A DNA stretch of 64,000 bases from Pterobdella sp. o SKG-2022 (GCA_964035795.1 OZ038325.1:4779163-4843162), one strand, 5' to 3'. Shown: positions 10,965 through 25,087, numbered from the stretch's first letter. The notes: generated by a model not told the origin, from the sequence alone. A program made the numbers and translations.

Positions 10965-13900
10965 CTAAGGATAAAAATAGCATAACAAACCACTTTGAAG
11001 CACGTTGATTGGCTGCTTACAGTCGCTAGGAACATTGGCATGGATGCCTTCTATATTTATCCCATCTTTCAATATCAACACATTTATGTCAGTCTCTTTT
11101 TCCTCCTCTTCTTCTTCTTCTTGATTGTTACTATACATTTTATTGAGACTGTGGTTAAACTTTTCGGTTCTGTGTTTAAAAGGTAGCTTGAATAATGACT
11201 GAGGGTCAAGAAATTCTTGGTTGGAGCTGTCGTCTGAGACGTCTATGCTTGTTTCCATCTTGCCATCTCCATCAACTCGGGTTCGAGTCCTGCTTTCGTC
11301 CCCTTCCATACTGCTTTCGGTTTTTATTTTATCTGTTTTTTTATTGTTTTTCCGTTTTTCGAGGCTCGCACCTGCTTCTTTCTCACACGTCATCACCATC
11401 TTTTTGAGGCTTTTAATTTTTTTCTTTTTGAAGATATCATCATCACCCAGAAGTTCAGCAATGAATCGTTTTAGAGTATTATTTTGTTGTTGTAGCTTCC
11501 AGCATTTTAAAGCTTGCAGTTCTTTTTCTTCTGCAACTCTTTGCAAAACTTTTCTTTTCAAAATCTCTACTTCCTTCAGAATCCCAGCTATACTTGTTCT
11601 TCCAATGTTAAGACTTCCTTTTGCTTTTTCACCTATCTCATCTTCGCCGTAATCTTTTTTTTGAATTCTATTGAGAGACATGAGAGAAGAAGAACTTGAT
11701 AAATATTCATAAAATGGAAGCGGTATATTACATGAGGTAAGTTGTTGTGGGTAGATTGTGCTGGGACATGGCTGGTTGTATGAAGAAGGATTCAGGGGTG
11801 AAGAGATGGAAGAATGACTGTGTGGCTGAATGGAAGAATGGATGGGAGATTGGGTGGGTAAAGAGTGAGTAGATGGATGAAAATAGTTTATTTTTTTACA
11901 AATAAACTCGTCATCACTCATTGTTGCTCCAACTTGCCCGTTTGATGACGTCATGTTTCCTTCGATAAAGCTACTGCAAGTGTCGTTGCTTCCATCTGTT
12001 AGAAACTGGTTTGGAAAGTGGAGTCTGGAAAGGAGATTGTTGAAAAGGCCTTCCAAGGAGCAAATTTCCTTCCACCTACTGTCTTCCGTACTGCAGTTTA
12101 AATGCATTTGTTTAGTTACCATTAATTTTTTAAGTATAAATAAACCTGTAATTGATTGTTTCTACAACACAGATTCATTGATAAATGCAAGAAGCTCTTT
12201 ATAAGACCAAAAAAGATTATCAAGCGCTTGCTAATGTTAGTTTCACGACTCCAATCAATAGTTTTTGTTGTAAGTGATATTGAATGAACTAATTGATCAA
12301 AATGCACATGAATTCAAATTAAAAATGATATATTCAAATATAAAAAAACTGATAGTAACATTAAATATGTTTCTTTTTAACCGCACCGATACCACTATCG
12401 GGATCGAACCCAGTGCCTAGTGCCTGAGTCGATTATTTTCCTTACTGATCTTATAATTAATAAAACAGTTAAAATCAACTAGCCTTTTATTACTGATGTC
12501 ACTGAAGGAGTATTGAGCTTCATTTTTTGAACTATTTTTCAATCGGTAGATGTCACTTTTTTTTTTGGAAATGTTCTCGAAATTGGTGCTAAGAGACGTG
12601 CTTGTACTGATTGAGTCTATTTTATTCTTTTTCATATTTTTGTGGTTTTTGATCACTTCTACGGCTTGAGCTGCCCACTCGCTTATTTCGTCGAACTTTT
12701 CAGCAGTCAGCTTGTTGTAGCTTCTGCCACTGCCACTGCTGTTAACATTATTGCTGCTGTTGTTCATGTTGTTTTCTGCATTATTTTTGTTCATGATTTT
12801 ATTAATATAAATTTTGCTGTTATTATTATTTTTATTATTTTTGTTATTATTGATATTATTATTGCTGCTATTAATAGACTTTTTAGTATCAAGGTTATTG
12901 TTAATGATGTTTATTTCCTTGTTTTCCATATTTCCACTAGTACAACTTTTGCTGATGCTGACGTTAGTGGCGGCAGAATAATATTCTTTGTTGATGAAAA
13001 AATCGTTTGTAATATCATTTTTAATATACTTTCTCGGCTTATCTTGCGACGAACCCACGTCACTCAAGCCACCTTTAAATTCAATACGACTCTTTCTCGA
13101 AAGTTCCCTGGTTCTTCTGCAGTTCTCAATCACAGCCATGTAACCTCCAGCAAACGTTCCTTCATCGAAAGTTCTGGAAACAACATCGTTGTCTATAGTG
13201 GTAAAACGACCACTATCCTTGTTGTTTTTTGATCGTGTAGGTGGTTCAACAAAAAATTTACTTTTTGTATTAATTTCATTTAATTTTCTAGGTCTTTCCA
13301 TTATATCGTTATCTTGTGCTTTCAAAATTTTTTCACCTTCTCCGCTTGAAACCTTGTCTTTATTTCTCACATCAACTCCAGGAGAAGTGGTTCTCGAAAG
13401 AGGGTTGTGAAGGTAACAGACCAGAGAGTCTTTTTTTTCTTGGTTTGGCGTCCTCACATTCCTTCCACCACTCTCAACATTATAGACCTTGCTACCTTTG
13501 TAACTATCACTATTATCACTTGTGATATTATCTCTGAAACTCTTATTATCACCAGTTTCAGTACTAGTACTATATCTACCTCTACTGCTATGACCATGAC
13601 CACTATTGGCTTCAGCACTATTCTCATGACCACTCCTAACGTCAGTGAAGTCGTCGTCGATGTATGCCAAAGGGGCTGTCTTGAGTTGTCTTGTGTCAGT
13701 CTTTACGCTGTTTTTATGGCAGTTGTTTTTGATGTTTTTGGGGTTCATATTATTTTCGTTGTAGAAATTAATTTTGTTGTTATTTATGTTTTTTTCACTA
13801 ATTTGGTTATTGGTGATTTTGTTGTTGTTATTGTTTGTTTTATTGGTTGTGTTGCTGTTTGGGTTTGCTATGTTCTTATTGCTTTTATAATTTACTATGC

Positions 13901-16900
13901 TTTTGCTTACTGTATTTTGATTGGTCATATTAAACTTTTCAAATATTTTTATTTTTTCTTCAATTCCACTTTTATTTTTTAATTTTTTTGTTTTATCATT
14001 ACCACAAGCACCAGAACCCCCCCTACTACCAGCACATGGACCACTCCCACCACCACCACCCTTAACTCCACCACCACCAAGACCCTCATCAGTTTTGTTG
14101 GTCATAGACAACTGCAAACCTCTGTAACCAGCCAACCTACTGAGAGTATCCATCAAGCCATGCATTTCATCATCACTGTTCTTGTCGTCATCACATTCTT
14201 TTTCTAGCGCTTCCTCCAAACCATCTTCAAATAAACTGCTTTCTTTCGAAATTTTGTTGTTGTTTTTTTGATTTTTTGTTTTTTTATTCATAGGTTTTTT
14301 TGATTTTTCTTTTTTGTTGTGTTGGTCAACCATAGACAAGTAATAACCACTAATGATGTTATGTTTATTATTATTGTGGTTGTTCTTAGCATTTTTATTG
14401 TTGCTATTGTTTATATCAAATTTATTTCCATTAGTCTCCTTGAAAAAAAATTGTTTTTCTAATTTGTTGTTGTCAATTTTAACATCATCATCATCATCCA
14501 TTTTATTACTTTCTTTCTCATTCTCGTCTTCCTTTTCATCTTCCTCCTCCTCTTTCTCGTCTTCATCTTCCTCTTCCTCATCATCATCACTATCAAGCAT
14601 CAGGATATGTCCATCAGCTTCATCAGTTTTAAGCTTTTCTAACGATATTTTCAGCATCTTAGTCGCACCATTTTTGATCATGCTATCTGTTTTATCATTT
14701 TTTTTATTACTTTTGTTATTATCAGTATCATTTTTATTTTTTTTTTTATTATTACGTTCCATAAACTCGATATCATTTCTAATGTTTCTATCAAGTTTTC
14801 CGTGTGACGCTTGCATTTTGTTGAGGGTTTTGTCGAAGCGAAGATCATCGATTGCTAGGAAGCCATCTGGTTTTTTGTTCTTTGGTGGCGATATTTGAGT
14901 TAAGAGCTGCGTGTTTCTTTGCAATGAATTGAAACCCTGGCTCCACTTGTCTTTGAAGATATTATTAATGTGAGAAAGTTTTCATAAGAAAAATACGGCT
15001 CGGAGATTTAATATGAATTTTCAAGCAGAAACAATGAAAATGACGGTAATCTCATCAACTTGACACAAAAATAAATAAAATAACTAGCTCAACTATTAAC
15101 AACGGAAAGGTAAGTAAGTCGACCATTAATTCAGTCCTAATTGAGCTTTTACTTGTTCAATTGATAGGTTTTAACTGCAAAAATAATAATACTGCAAAAA
15201 AAATCATAAAACAACAATAAAAATAGAACTTCTAAAAATAAATAATAACAAAAAGAATAATAACTCTGCAACCACCAACACTCACCGGTATTGATGGATG
15301 GTGTGGAGGGAGTGGTGGCTAGGGTCAAATCAGCACTGTGCCTGTTTACTTCATTATGCGGGTATGACTTCCTGTTTATGCAAGGACTCTTGTTCTGAAT
15401 GGAAGAACTACGACGGGAAGAGGATCTGAAAGAAGAGGAGAAAGGGGAGGTAGGAAGGGGTAGAGAAAAAAGAGAAGAAGATTGGAACATTACAACATTT
15501 TTATGTTTTGTATGCAATATACACAAACTTCCTTGACACTCAACTCGGCATTAAGTAATAAACTAGGGTACTAAACAGTGGTTTGTGAATCGCAAAAAGT
15601 TACACGGGACCTAATCTACTCTTCATAATGACGTGTTGAACTGAGTTGGGTAATATTGTCGCTTATATAACGTGGTTCTATAAATTAATTCAAAAAAGCT
15701 GGTGTTGATCACACAATACAAAATTAAAATTAATCTCTGCAGTCTGATGTTTTACGAAGTACCACCCAAGTGCAGCATACATTATCTAGTTATACATTGC
15801 TGTATTATTATAAGTGATGTATCATTGTATATTTATGTAAAGATCATTTTTTTACACAAACCGCATTGTTCTTTTTATATTAAGATGGAATGAAGAATAA
15901 AATATTATTGAGATAACTTGAGCAATACATAACTAATATAAAGGGCATTAAAAAGCTATATAAAGCTCTTGATAATCAAAATAGCATTTAGCACTACTTC
16001 TGAAGACATTCAATTATTTGGTGAAATAAGAGACAAGACTGAAAACCCCTGCATTTCACATCAGTTTTTGTTTTCTGTGGCATCCCTTGGCGGCTTCAAA
16101 AGGTGTCTCTGGAGGCTTGTGTTGCAATTGAGAGACGTCTTAATGAACTCTTATGACTAGTTTTCAAAGATTTCTCGCCGGTCAAATGAGGTTTGAGTAC
16201 AATAAAACAACAAAAAACCTATAAGTTTCGAAAAGTTTAGGCTCACCATAAAACTTCAGTACGAAAATAGTCTTCACAAATAAGTGTAATGTGACAGGTT
16301 TGAGAGGTCCCCTGTTTGAAACTTCAAGATTATTTTTATTAACAAACTCAAATGTTGAAATTGAGTTTTTAATGGTTTATAAGTTTCATGGACACCACCA
16401 GATGAGGCTTTCATAATCTTTCACCATTAGATTATTGAATGGTTCTTGGTGTTGAAGGCAGACACACTGTTCAAAGTTTTTTGCACAGTAAATAGGATTA
16501 AATAAAGCAAGCCAACGTTATTAAGTATACAAATACTATTAAGCACTTGATGCTTTTATGTTAAAAAAGTGGAAAGATTTTTGTTAAGAGTGAAGCGTTA
16601 CTTGAAATGTTGCACTGTTGACGATAAGTTCTGTACTTTTTTAATTAAATGAAAAAAATATTGAGAAATTGATTAATATTTTGTTTGTACCTTTATCTTG
16701 ATAAAAATCACTATTAACTTGTTGGTTTTCATTGCTGTTATTTGGCTCTGTATAAGTTGGTCATTGGTTCGATCACCAATGTTTGTTGTAGTATTTAAAG
16801 CATTGTACGTATAACAATGAAACGCCGGTTGAATAAAAAAACAAAAAAAATAAGAATAATAATAAATGATGTTGATGATAATAAATCGATTTTTCTATAT

Positions 16901-18439
16901 TTCTATTTTATATGGTTTGTGTTGAATGCAATTTGCTCTGAGCATTTCGATGCACTGTATTGTAATTATCATTATTATTTCAGAATAACTTATTATTCCA
17001 CCCAAGATGATTATCCCAAAAATAATTATTTATTTAATTTATTTTTATAAAGTAATTATTTTTCCTATATTCATCCTCATAATACTAATAACGAAAAGAC
17101 ATTAAAGTTTTTGAAATGATTTCCTATAGTACTACGATTCATTACATACCTCATTATGCATCCATATTATAAAATATATAACAAAACAGTGGCTTGAAGC
17201 GTTTAACAGTCGCGAAATTGTGGCTGATGAGAGCAATGACAAGCATTGGTCATGTCTCATGAAATGAGTAACACTGTGTCATCAACACAAGCTCCAAAAA
17301 CCACTGTATCCCAGTGTGTTTTGTAGAAAAGTGTGTTTAACTAGATATATATGGGGAATACTTTGAAATTTTTACTTCGTTCAAGATGTGCTATCAGCTG
17401 TGATTTACTTCAGCATTTTGACCTTCTCGTAATGTCATATGTTCTATCCTCTCAACTCAAAACATTCATCAAAGTCAGTTTAAATAGGATTCGAAACAAA
17501 AATTTTTTAAACTAATTAATTTTTGTAAATTAAACTTACATTATCAAGTATAAAAGCTTCGTATTATAAAAGTGTTTGGCCTAAATTGTTTTAATATTGA
17601 GCTAATTTAGTGAAAGTTTGAATATCTTCCTAAAGCTGTTTAAGACTGACCAGAGCTTTCAAACATCTAGCTAGTTTTCACGCCATATGGAATAAAATCC
17701 CATCAACGTGATATTAATTATGATGGAAGTGCATAACAAAAAACAATAATAATAATACAACAAACCTGGAAAGATTTTGGGCCTTCAAGTGTGTGTTAGG
17801 CACCCATATACTCACCCCATCCCATATTGGAGTGTCCATGTGGAGTGGTGAAAGAAGGGGGTTGGTGTGATGGTAGTTAGGGTGGGTGTGGGGGTGGCTG
17901 AGGTTGGTGTGGAGATTAGGTTGGTTAGTGCAGTGGTGGGTAAGAGTATTATGCTGTTGGTTGTTTTTGGTTTCACGGTGATGGTTGTTGATATTGTTTT
18001 TGTGTTGGTTATAATGGTTGTTGTTGTCGTAGTTGAAAGAACCAGGATTACTGAGGTAGTTGTGTTCATTAGGACCAAGACTTCGATCAAGGTTGTTGTT
18101 ATGCCTATAGCTTGGGTTGATGTTTATATGATTATGACATTGGTTTTTATCAAGATATTTGAAGTTTTTGAGACTGTTATTGGGACTGTTGAAGTATTTA
18201 TTTTTGTTGTTGAAGTTTTTGTAGTAATTCTTGTTGTAGTTGTTGTTGTAGTTGTTATTGTAGTGGTTATTGTTGTCAAGTTTTTTATAGCTATTGTTTT
18301 TAAGATTTTTGTAGCTGGGAGTGAAGTTTATGTTGTTAATTAGTAAAGAATTTCTTGTGGTTTTTTGCTCATTTGTTGCTTGATCAGGTGACCTTTTGTT
18401 TTTGCGTTTTAAAGTTTTTGTGACTATTTTAAAATTCAT
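10965..18439 (-). CDS. Asn/Lys/His-rich protein of unknown function, four-exon model
   Basis: Exons in coding order: 17766-18439, 15286-15425, 12446-14950, 10965-12145. Donor and acceptor phases agree at all three junctions (2, 1, 1), giving 1,499 residues. The ATG at 18439 has an in-frame TAA immediately upstream. Exon 1 is Asn/His/Tyr-rich and ends with an ordered stretch (PIWDGVSIWVPNTHLKAQN). Exon 2 is Ser/Arg-rich. Exon 3 begins with a conserved-looking block (DKWSQGFNSLQRNTQLLTQ, then KKPDGFLAIDDLRFDKTL) before a very long Asn/Lys/Asp/Glu-rich low-complexity region that includes an acidic EEEEDEDEKEEEE tract and a Gly-rich patch. Exon 4 contains a probable coiled coil (EVEILKRKVLQRVAEEKELQ and following residues) and ends at a TAA/TAG-flanked stop. 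No catalytic or membrane domain is visible and I do not recognise the family. The two large open exons are solid; joining all four into one gene is inference from phase and order. Confidence 0.6.
12392..12412 (-). promoter_or_regulatory. tRNA-type B box / possible SINE scrap
   Basis: On the minus strand GGGTTCGATCCC matches the RNA polymerase III B-box consensus. It sits in the intron just after the exon ending at 12446. No convincing A box or 3' tail is visible, so it is probably a SINE fragment. Confidence 0.35.
12446..14950 (-). CDS. Main exon of the Asn-rich protein
   Basis: Open for 2,505 nt, far beyond chance, with an acceptor at TTCAAAG|AC and a strong donor ATCA|GTAAGG. The first 65 residues look globular and the remainder is mostly disordered. 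Near its end lies a helical block, KLTAEKFDEISEWAAQAVEV. If unspliced it would end at the stop at 12417-12419. Confidence 0.75.
15426..17765. other. Intron of the Asn-rich gene
   Basis: No coding signal is seen. A diverged relative of the palindromic repeat may lie at 16218-16256 (matching CTATAA..TTCGA.AAGTTTAG..CATAAAAC). Confidence 0.45.
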
Positions 18440-20160
18440 TTACTTTTGCTTCAGCTAAAAGTCGAAAAGATTAAAATTTGACAAATTTTCTTCAATGGAG
18501 TAGCCAGAAGAAATATAAGTTTAAAATACATCTAAAAACTTTATAAATAAAAAGTTTGAAAATAAATCAAAAACTCATTTTTGAGTTCAAAACCAGAAAC
18601 TCATTGAAGTTTCAAACAGGTCTGAGACAGCAAAGCCAAACTAATGATAACTTTCAAACCTGGGTGTTCAGCACACGGTTTATTTTTTGTGTGTGCACCT
18701 TTTGTGTGTTTATATATGCTTCTTTATTTGTGTTTGTGTTTATTTGTGCGTTTGTGTGTACATTTGTGTGTTTTTGCTTGTATCAATCAACTAAAATGCG
18801 TAAAATAACGGTACTTTTCATCAACGGATGCTTCAGTTATAAAAAAAACCGTTGAGTAAAAACATTCGAAAAAAGTTCCATTTTGGAAATACAACTTCAT
18901 CAAGCCAGAATCTTTTACGAAACACTTGACAATTTAATTTTATTTAACGAAAGGCTTTTAAGTATATAAACGTTCTTTTAAATCTCTTTTATATCCTCAT
19001 ATACCACTACGCCAACAACAAGAAGCAACTCAAACAACAGAGCAATCCCAAACATTGACTGTAGTATTCATAAGAGATTAGTGCTTATATAGGTTTTTCT
19101 TAAATTATTACAATGTTATCGATCGATTTGATTGGTTCATCCCATATTAGGGACAGTTTTTGATGTTGATGACAATGTATTGTCTGAGCTTCGCTGCTGT
19201 TGTCAGTTGGGGGAGTTTGAGTTGTGAAGAGAAGAGGATTCCAATGGGATTAAAAAGTGGAGTTTAAATTTAAATTCTAAAATTATTAAAAAATAATAAA
19301 AAGAACAAAAATTATTATGCAAATAATCAAAAAAAAACAAAAATAAGTCTAAAACATAATAAAAAAAATAATGAAAAACTTAAAAGAATTGAAATGTACA
19401 ATTAAGCTTATCGACTGAAAAACATATTAACTTATCTGTATGGAGATCACTGCGGAGTATCAACTGGTTAGATGCAGATTAGCTGCGGTGATAATTTAGT
19501 GAAGTGGTATTGCATTGTGTTGCTTTAGTTTTTATTGAGTTGAAAAAAAGTTAAGTGCAAAGTAACATTATTTTTAAATATACAACTGTATTGGAAATAA
19601 TATTTTGTTTATGTTAATAAGGAGTAAATAATAATACTACATAAAAGCAAAAATTTGCTATTATATTATTCTATTAAATTTCAATATAATATTCAATTCC
19701 ATCCTCATATTCTCATTTTATACTCTATGATTTTAATATAAACTGATACTAGTACATAAAGCCATAGGATATAAATAGCAACGTTGCATATTCTGAGCGA
19801 TAATCGTTGTTTGTCGATAATAATGATGATGTGTAAGACATTCATTGAGAGATGAACAAAACTCTGCTTTTAAATACATCTTTCACACGTCGATCTTGGT
19901 AGATTTGTATGAAGATGATTCATCTATGATGAGTCGCCATATTTATATACACGGTATGTGGAAGCCGAAAAAATTGGAATAAGTTCAAAGAATAATACGT
20001 CATCATAATGAATACAAATACACGAGTGAAATTTGCTGCAATATATCTTATTTTTTCAAAAAAAGCTTTGTTTAATTAAAGAATGTTGAACAGTTTTCTT
20101 AATGTTGCTGTGGTTTAGACATTAAAACATTGAGTTAAATTTGTTTTAAATAATGCTTAT
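18440..20160. other. Intergenic, no supported gene; GT-rich tract
   Basis: AT-rich. 18683-18776 is an imperfect (TG/TTTG)n tract that explains the Cys/Val/Phe-rich ORF there. No domain is seen in any frame. Confidence 0.6.
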
Positions 20161-20360
20161 NNNNNNNNNNNNNNNNNNNNNNNNNNNNNNNNNNNNNNNN
20201 NNNNNNNNNNNNNNNNNNNNNNNNNNNNNNNNNNNNNNNNNNNNNNNNNNNNNNNNNNNNNNNNNNNNNNNNNNNNNNNNNNNNNNNNNNNNNNNNNNNN
20301 NNNNNNNNNNNNNNNNNNNNNNNNNNNNNNNNNNNNNNNNNNNNNNNNNNNNNNNNNNNN
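20161..20360. other. Assembly gap (200 N)
   Basis: Exactly 200 consecutive N, a conventional placeholder for a scaffold gap of unknown size. ORFs crossing it are artefacts. Confidence 0.99.
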
Positions 20361-21629
20361 AATAAAATCAAAAGGCTATCTACTACAGGTGCATCAGAAT
20401 TTAACAAGTGAAAGCATATCGATGGATCTCCCTAATACCGCCCATGCAAATCTCCTCAATAACAGTTATAATGAAATGAATAATACTTATTTGAACGTAT
20501 TCAATTGATTATGAAACTTATACTATTGCTTACTTTGTATTTCTACCATTAGTTTTACCGTTATTTTAAAATATCGATATAATTATTCTATTATTTCTTA
20601 TTGTATTGATTTTATTAATTTCTCTATTCTTCCATTATAGCGGTTTAACTATAATAAATTTTTCAAATAATTCATTTAGTATCAATTTTATTGTTGTTGT
20701 TATTATTATTGATGACAAAAAATGTATAAGGTGGTTTATACTGTACAACTTAACCTTGAATTGCTTGTAAACAAAATATATATTTATATAATTAATTTTC
20801 GTCTTGAGAGATAATCATAGGAACAAAATAAATATTACTAATAATAACAATAATTTTCAGAGAAATTTCATGTATCATTTTTATTCGAATCTTTTTGTTT
20901 TTTTATCGCTAAAATGAGGAAACGTCACATGCATTTATTGTTCCCTAAAAGCCACAGTTTTTGACAACTTCACCCTTACCATGATTCATTTATCTAATGA
21001 GTTGTTATAAGGTTGAAGGTTTTAGTTTTGATAAAACAATAAATTTAGCCAAAATCATTTTGAATTTTAAAAATCAAAAAACAAAAAAACACCGATATGA
21101 AAAGGAACTTGGTGGAGAAGATCCTAAAAATGGATCAGTAAAGTCTTGTCATACAATTGAGCATATACACAGCTTTATTCATATAATATATAACTTTTTG
21201 GACATCTAGCGAATTTGAAGAAACTCGGTTTAGACATTATTCAAAGAATAAAACAGCCTTTAAAATGTTGAGAGAACAAAATTTAATACTGTTTCAACCA
21301 TTAATTGAGACTCTGTTAATTACGAAGCTTGCATAATTAAGCCTTGAAAATCAAAGAAAATTTTTAAAAATTCCAAGCAACAAGGAAGCAACAGACGATG
21401 AAAGATTCAAAAGTGAATGTTGAATGACGCCATAATAAGAGCAGAGAGCAGCAATTGGCGATGATTAAAGAGGTCTGTTGCATGAGCAGTGTATGGAATA
21501 ACATACTCAAGTAATTTGAGTTCGTTTTCTTATATTCTTTGTTTTGCGTTCTAAGGCGGCCATCTTTGAAGTTGCAAAATTACAGAAGACCTCGTTTCCG
21601 CTTGATTCAGAGGTCGATGGGATGAATCG

Positions 21630-22060
21630 ATGTTGGAGTGGTGGTGTGGTATGAGTGGTGGTGTGGTGTGGGTGGTTGTGTGGTGTGGAGGGTGGTATGG
21701 TGTGGGTGGTGGTTTGGTATGGGTGGTGGTGGGGTGTTGGTGGTAGCGTGAGGTGGAGGGTGGTGTGGTGTGGGTGGTGTGGTTTGTGTGGTGTGGTTTG
21801 TGTGGTTTGCGTGGTAGTGTGGAGTGGAGGATGTGTGGTGTGGGTTGTAGTGGGATGATGTGGAAGAGGGTGGTGTAGTAGGCAGTATGGTGGTATGGTG
21901 TAAGGGTGCAGTAGGTGGTAAAGTGAGTGGTGTAATGAGTGATGTGGTCTGGTGTGAAAGTGGATATGGTATGGTAGTGTTGTGCAGAGTGGTCTGGTGT
22001 TTGGGTTAATGAGGGATGTCTTGGCGGGTGGTATGGTGGTGTAGTTGTTGTGGTGTGTTA
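21630..22060. repeat. Degenerate GGTGTGGT minisatellite
   Basis: Built from variants of GGTGTGGTGTGG and GGTGGT, almost free of C on the plus strand. The Gly/Val/Trp/Cys-rich ORF inside it (21655-21858) is a by-product. Confidence 0.8.
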
Positions 22061-24877
22061 GATAAGTGGGTTGATGATGTGAAAAAATTCAAGTTGTGAT
22101 TGATTGGAGTGGGTGTTGTACTAAAAAATTATGATGTGTTAAATTCAAAAGTTTGTGGAGTGAATGTCTGCTCTGAACGGTGTAGAATGGGTTTGTGGTG
22201 CGTTGTTTGAGTTATGGAGTAGGAAAGCAAATGAATAGATAACGGTTCGTTGTGAGGTTTGTGAATGTAATCATGGGTGGAATTTGGAAAAGAGTATTTT
22301 TTATATGTGTGGATTTTAAAGCCATAATGTGTAGAAAGGTAGGTGAAGATGATGGATGTATGGAAAACAAAGTTCGTTGATTAGTGATGATGTAGGAGTT
22401 GAAAGTGGGTGAGGTTGATAAGAGAATGATGATGTAGATAGAGAAAATGGGTGAGGTTGATGGGAGGTGCATGCTACATCAGCTTTAAACCAAGTTTAAT
22501 AAATAACTAATTCTCAACTGCATTGAACTTGAAAAAACTGCCAGTTACAGTCGTTAAACTCAAACCACAAATTAAACAATAAACATCCGCACAAAGATTT
22601 TTCATCAAACCTGGGTGATAATGGGTGATACTGGCAAGCTGAAACCACCATGCACACACATTGACCACTTCAAAGGAGGATTTATAGGGCCGTCCAACTT
22701 TTGAATTTATATATTTGCATTCAGCTTTTTGTAACTTTTTTCTTTCTTTTTTTTATTTTTTTTCAATTTTTTCAGTTTTTTTGTTTTACTCTTTGTTTTT
22801 CCGTTCATGTTTGTTTATAATTCTTTTTCAGTCATCTTTTTGTTTATATCTATTATCAACTGCCTGAATGTATATACCAGCCGCAGTTTTGGCTGTTTCT
22901 AACTACATACATGCTCTTCACGTCACATGTATCAATATCCTCTGTTATTCGGTTTCATTGTGGAAATTTATGTTCTGATTAGTTTCGTTCTAGCTATAAT
23001 AGCCTTTTCTATTCATAACGGTTCTATTTGTACTAATTCACTCATTAATCCATTCAGATTGTTTTTACATCTCCTACCACCCATCCATTCACCATCCATT
23101 CACCAATCTGCTCATCTTTTATCAAACCATTGATCCCTCCGTTATCTACCATTCATCACTTTATTTGTTTTCACTACTTTTCATCCTTCATCAATTCACT
23201 TATTAATTTATTTCTACTTTAATTATTCATTTACTCTATCATTCATTTATCCATTAATGCATGCATCCGTCTATTTATCCATCCATTCATTTATCCATTA
23301 ATTCATCCATGAGTCATGCATCATTCATTCATTGCAACGATCTCTCAATCAGCCAGCAATATCACATTGACGGCTTTCAAGTGGACAGTCGTGATCAAAA
23401 TTATTGCCTACTTCATCACATTTTAATATCGATCACAATAACAATAATAGTAACTTTATTAATATAAATGACAATAATAATAATTTTAATGGAAACATAG
23501 AATATTTGTATATATTAATGGTACAATGTAGCCAATATTACCTTCATTTAACTCACCACAAGAATTAGTATTTTCATATGTTTTATCTTGAAAATTTAAG
23601 TTTTAATGCTTTATTGATCAAACAGAAAACTTCAACATCACCGCAACTCACCACGCTCCATACTTTAGCCACGAGAATTTTAAAGCATAAAAATGGGGTG
23701 TCTTTTTTTATAAAAATAAAACTTCAAATTTCAGGAAGTTTCCATAGCATCGTATATTTGAAACAAAGCTATCATTCTGATAAGTCCAGTCTCATCAGTA
23801 AACGTTAGTTCAGTTTTATACGAACTTTCATAGTTTATAATAACCGTCAGTATGTTTTCAATTTTGAAAAAAAAAATCATTTCTCAAAAGAAAACTTTTT
23901 GAAACACATTATAGCATGCAAATTGGCGAGCAGCTTAAACAAAAGTTCAAAGGTTTATAACTTGTGTTTTATTCTCCAGTTTCAAAATAATAAGTAACTG
24001 TAATAACACTCAATTAATTAGTAGGGTTTACAAAATAAAAGCTTAGTTTTTTATTTATTTTTAAACCAAAGAAAACAACAGAGAAAGCAAACACATTTTA
24101 ATTCTTCCACGACTAAGTTTTTTGACACAAAAGAGATCTAGATAGGGTTATATCAATATGTTCTCGGCATGACGTTAAAATGCCCCTACTTGGCGCTCTA
24201 GCGTTCAGGCTTGCTAGATGGTGGGGCTGCTACCCTTTCAAGGTACAATTCTAAACGACCCTTCTCTGTTTTCCAGACTATCCTTCAGTTATCCTTCAGA
24301 ACTACTCAGATTATCTTGTCAAGAAAATTTTATATGAACCCCACACGGACTGTTTCATCAATTCCTAGATTCCTAAAACAAGTTATTGTTAAGCAAAGGA
24401 AACATCCTAGAAGTAACAGCCTGATGATGAAGATAGGTATATTTTTAAACTACACGGTGGAACATGGGAGTAGAATAAAAAATAAAAAAATGTATTATCT
24501 ACTTAAAAATATGCGTTTTTTTGTTTATATCAGAATTACAATTGAATAATACATTAATATCAACTCAAGAATTCTTATAAATCAATGAAACTCCTTGCGA
24601 TCTGTCTCTGTAACTTCCATGAATAGAAGAGAATGCAGAATAATTAAAACTGGTGATCTACATTTACAGTTAGTTAAGGAACGTTTAATTGGAGCTAACT
24701 ACTTGATGATTGTCAGGGTATCAGTAGTGTTTGGTGCTCTGTCAGATTGGGTTACTTGAGAAACTGCTCAAGGAAATGAGTTGATGAGCTTGTAGAAAAA
24801 TTTTAAAAATTCTAGAGTAACAGAAAATAATATTTTTCAAAATTATTAATAGAATGATAAATGAGTTTGCAGTAAAA

Positions 24878-25087
24878 CTAAAAATCTCGTGACAAAAGAC
24901 TTCCACTGAATCTTTGTGACGGTGCTTGAACTCCTACTGCAATAGCAGAAGTAGGATAAATTTGAGCACCGGAGACTTGAATATTCACTAACTGACCTAA
25001 TGGTTCATAAAATGTTGAAAAAAAACTGATAAGAAAACTTCTATTATTGGGTAGGTCTGATACATATATGTTTGAAAACATATACAT
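24878..25087 (-). CDS. Possible coding remnant, unknown
   Basis: A 69-codon open frame whose second half (QLVNIQVSGAQIYPTSAIAV and onward to a TAG) has a more balanced composition than its surroundings. It could be a terminal exon or transposon scrap. No family is recognised. Confidence 0.25.
   Translation of the reverse strand: MYMFSNIYVSDLPNNRSFLISFFSTFYEPLGQLVNIQVSGAQIYPTSAIAVGVQAPSQRFSGSLLSRDF

Noticed and set aside
14353..14898. Ser/Leu-rich plus-strand ORF
   Set aside because: Antisense of the acidic and Asn/Lys-rich tract of the main exon.
16738..16790. TTGGTTCGATCACCAA hairpin resembling a tRNA T arm
   Set aside because: No A box at the right distance and no cloverleaf can be drawn.
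17867..18343. Val-rich plus-strand ORF
   Set aside because: Antisense of the Asn/His-rich exon; AAC/AAT codons read backwards give GTT/ATT.
19145..19245. Minus-strand exon-like stretch (LKLPQLTTAAKLRQYIVINI)
   Set aside because: Balanced composition, but no good flanking splice pair and no link to the Asn-rich gene could be shown.
20135..20407. ORFs through the N run
   Set aside because: They exist only because N has no stop codons.
21655..21858. Gly/Trp/Val-rich ORF
   Set aside because: Product of the GGTGTGGT minisatellite, no other coding sign.
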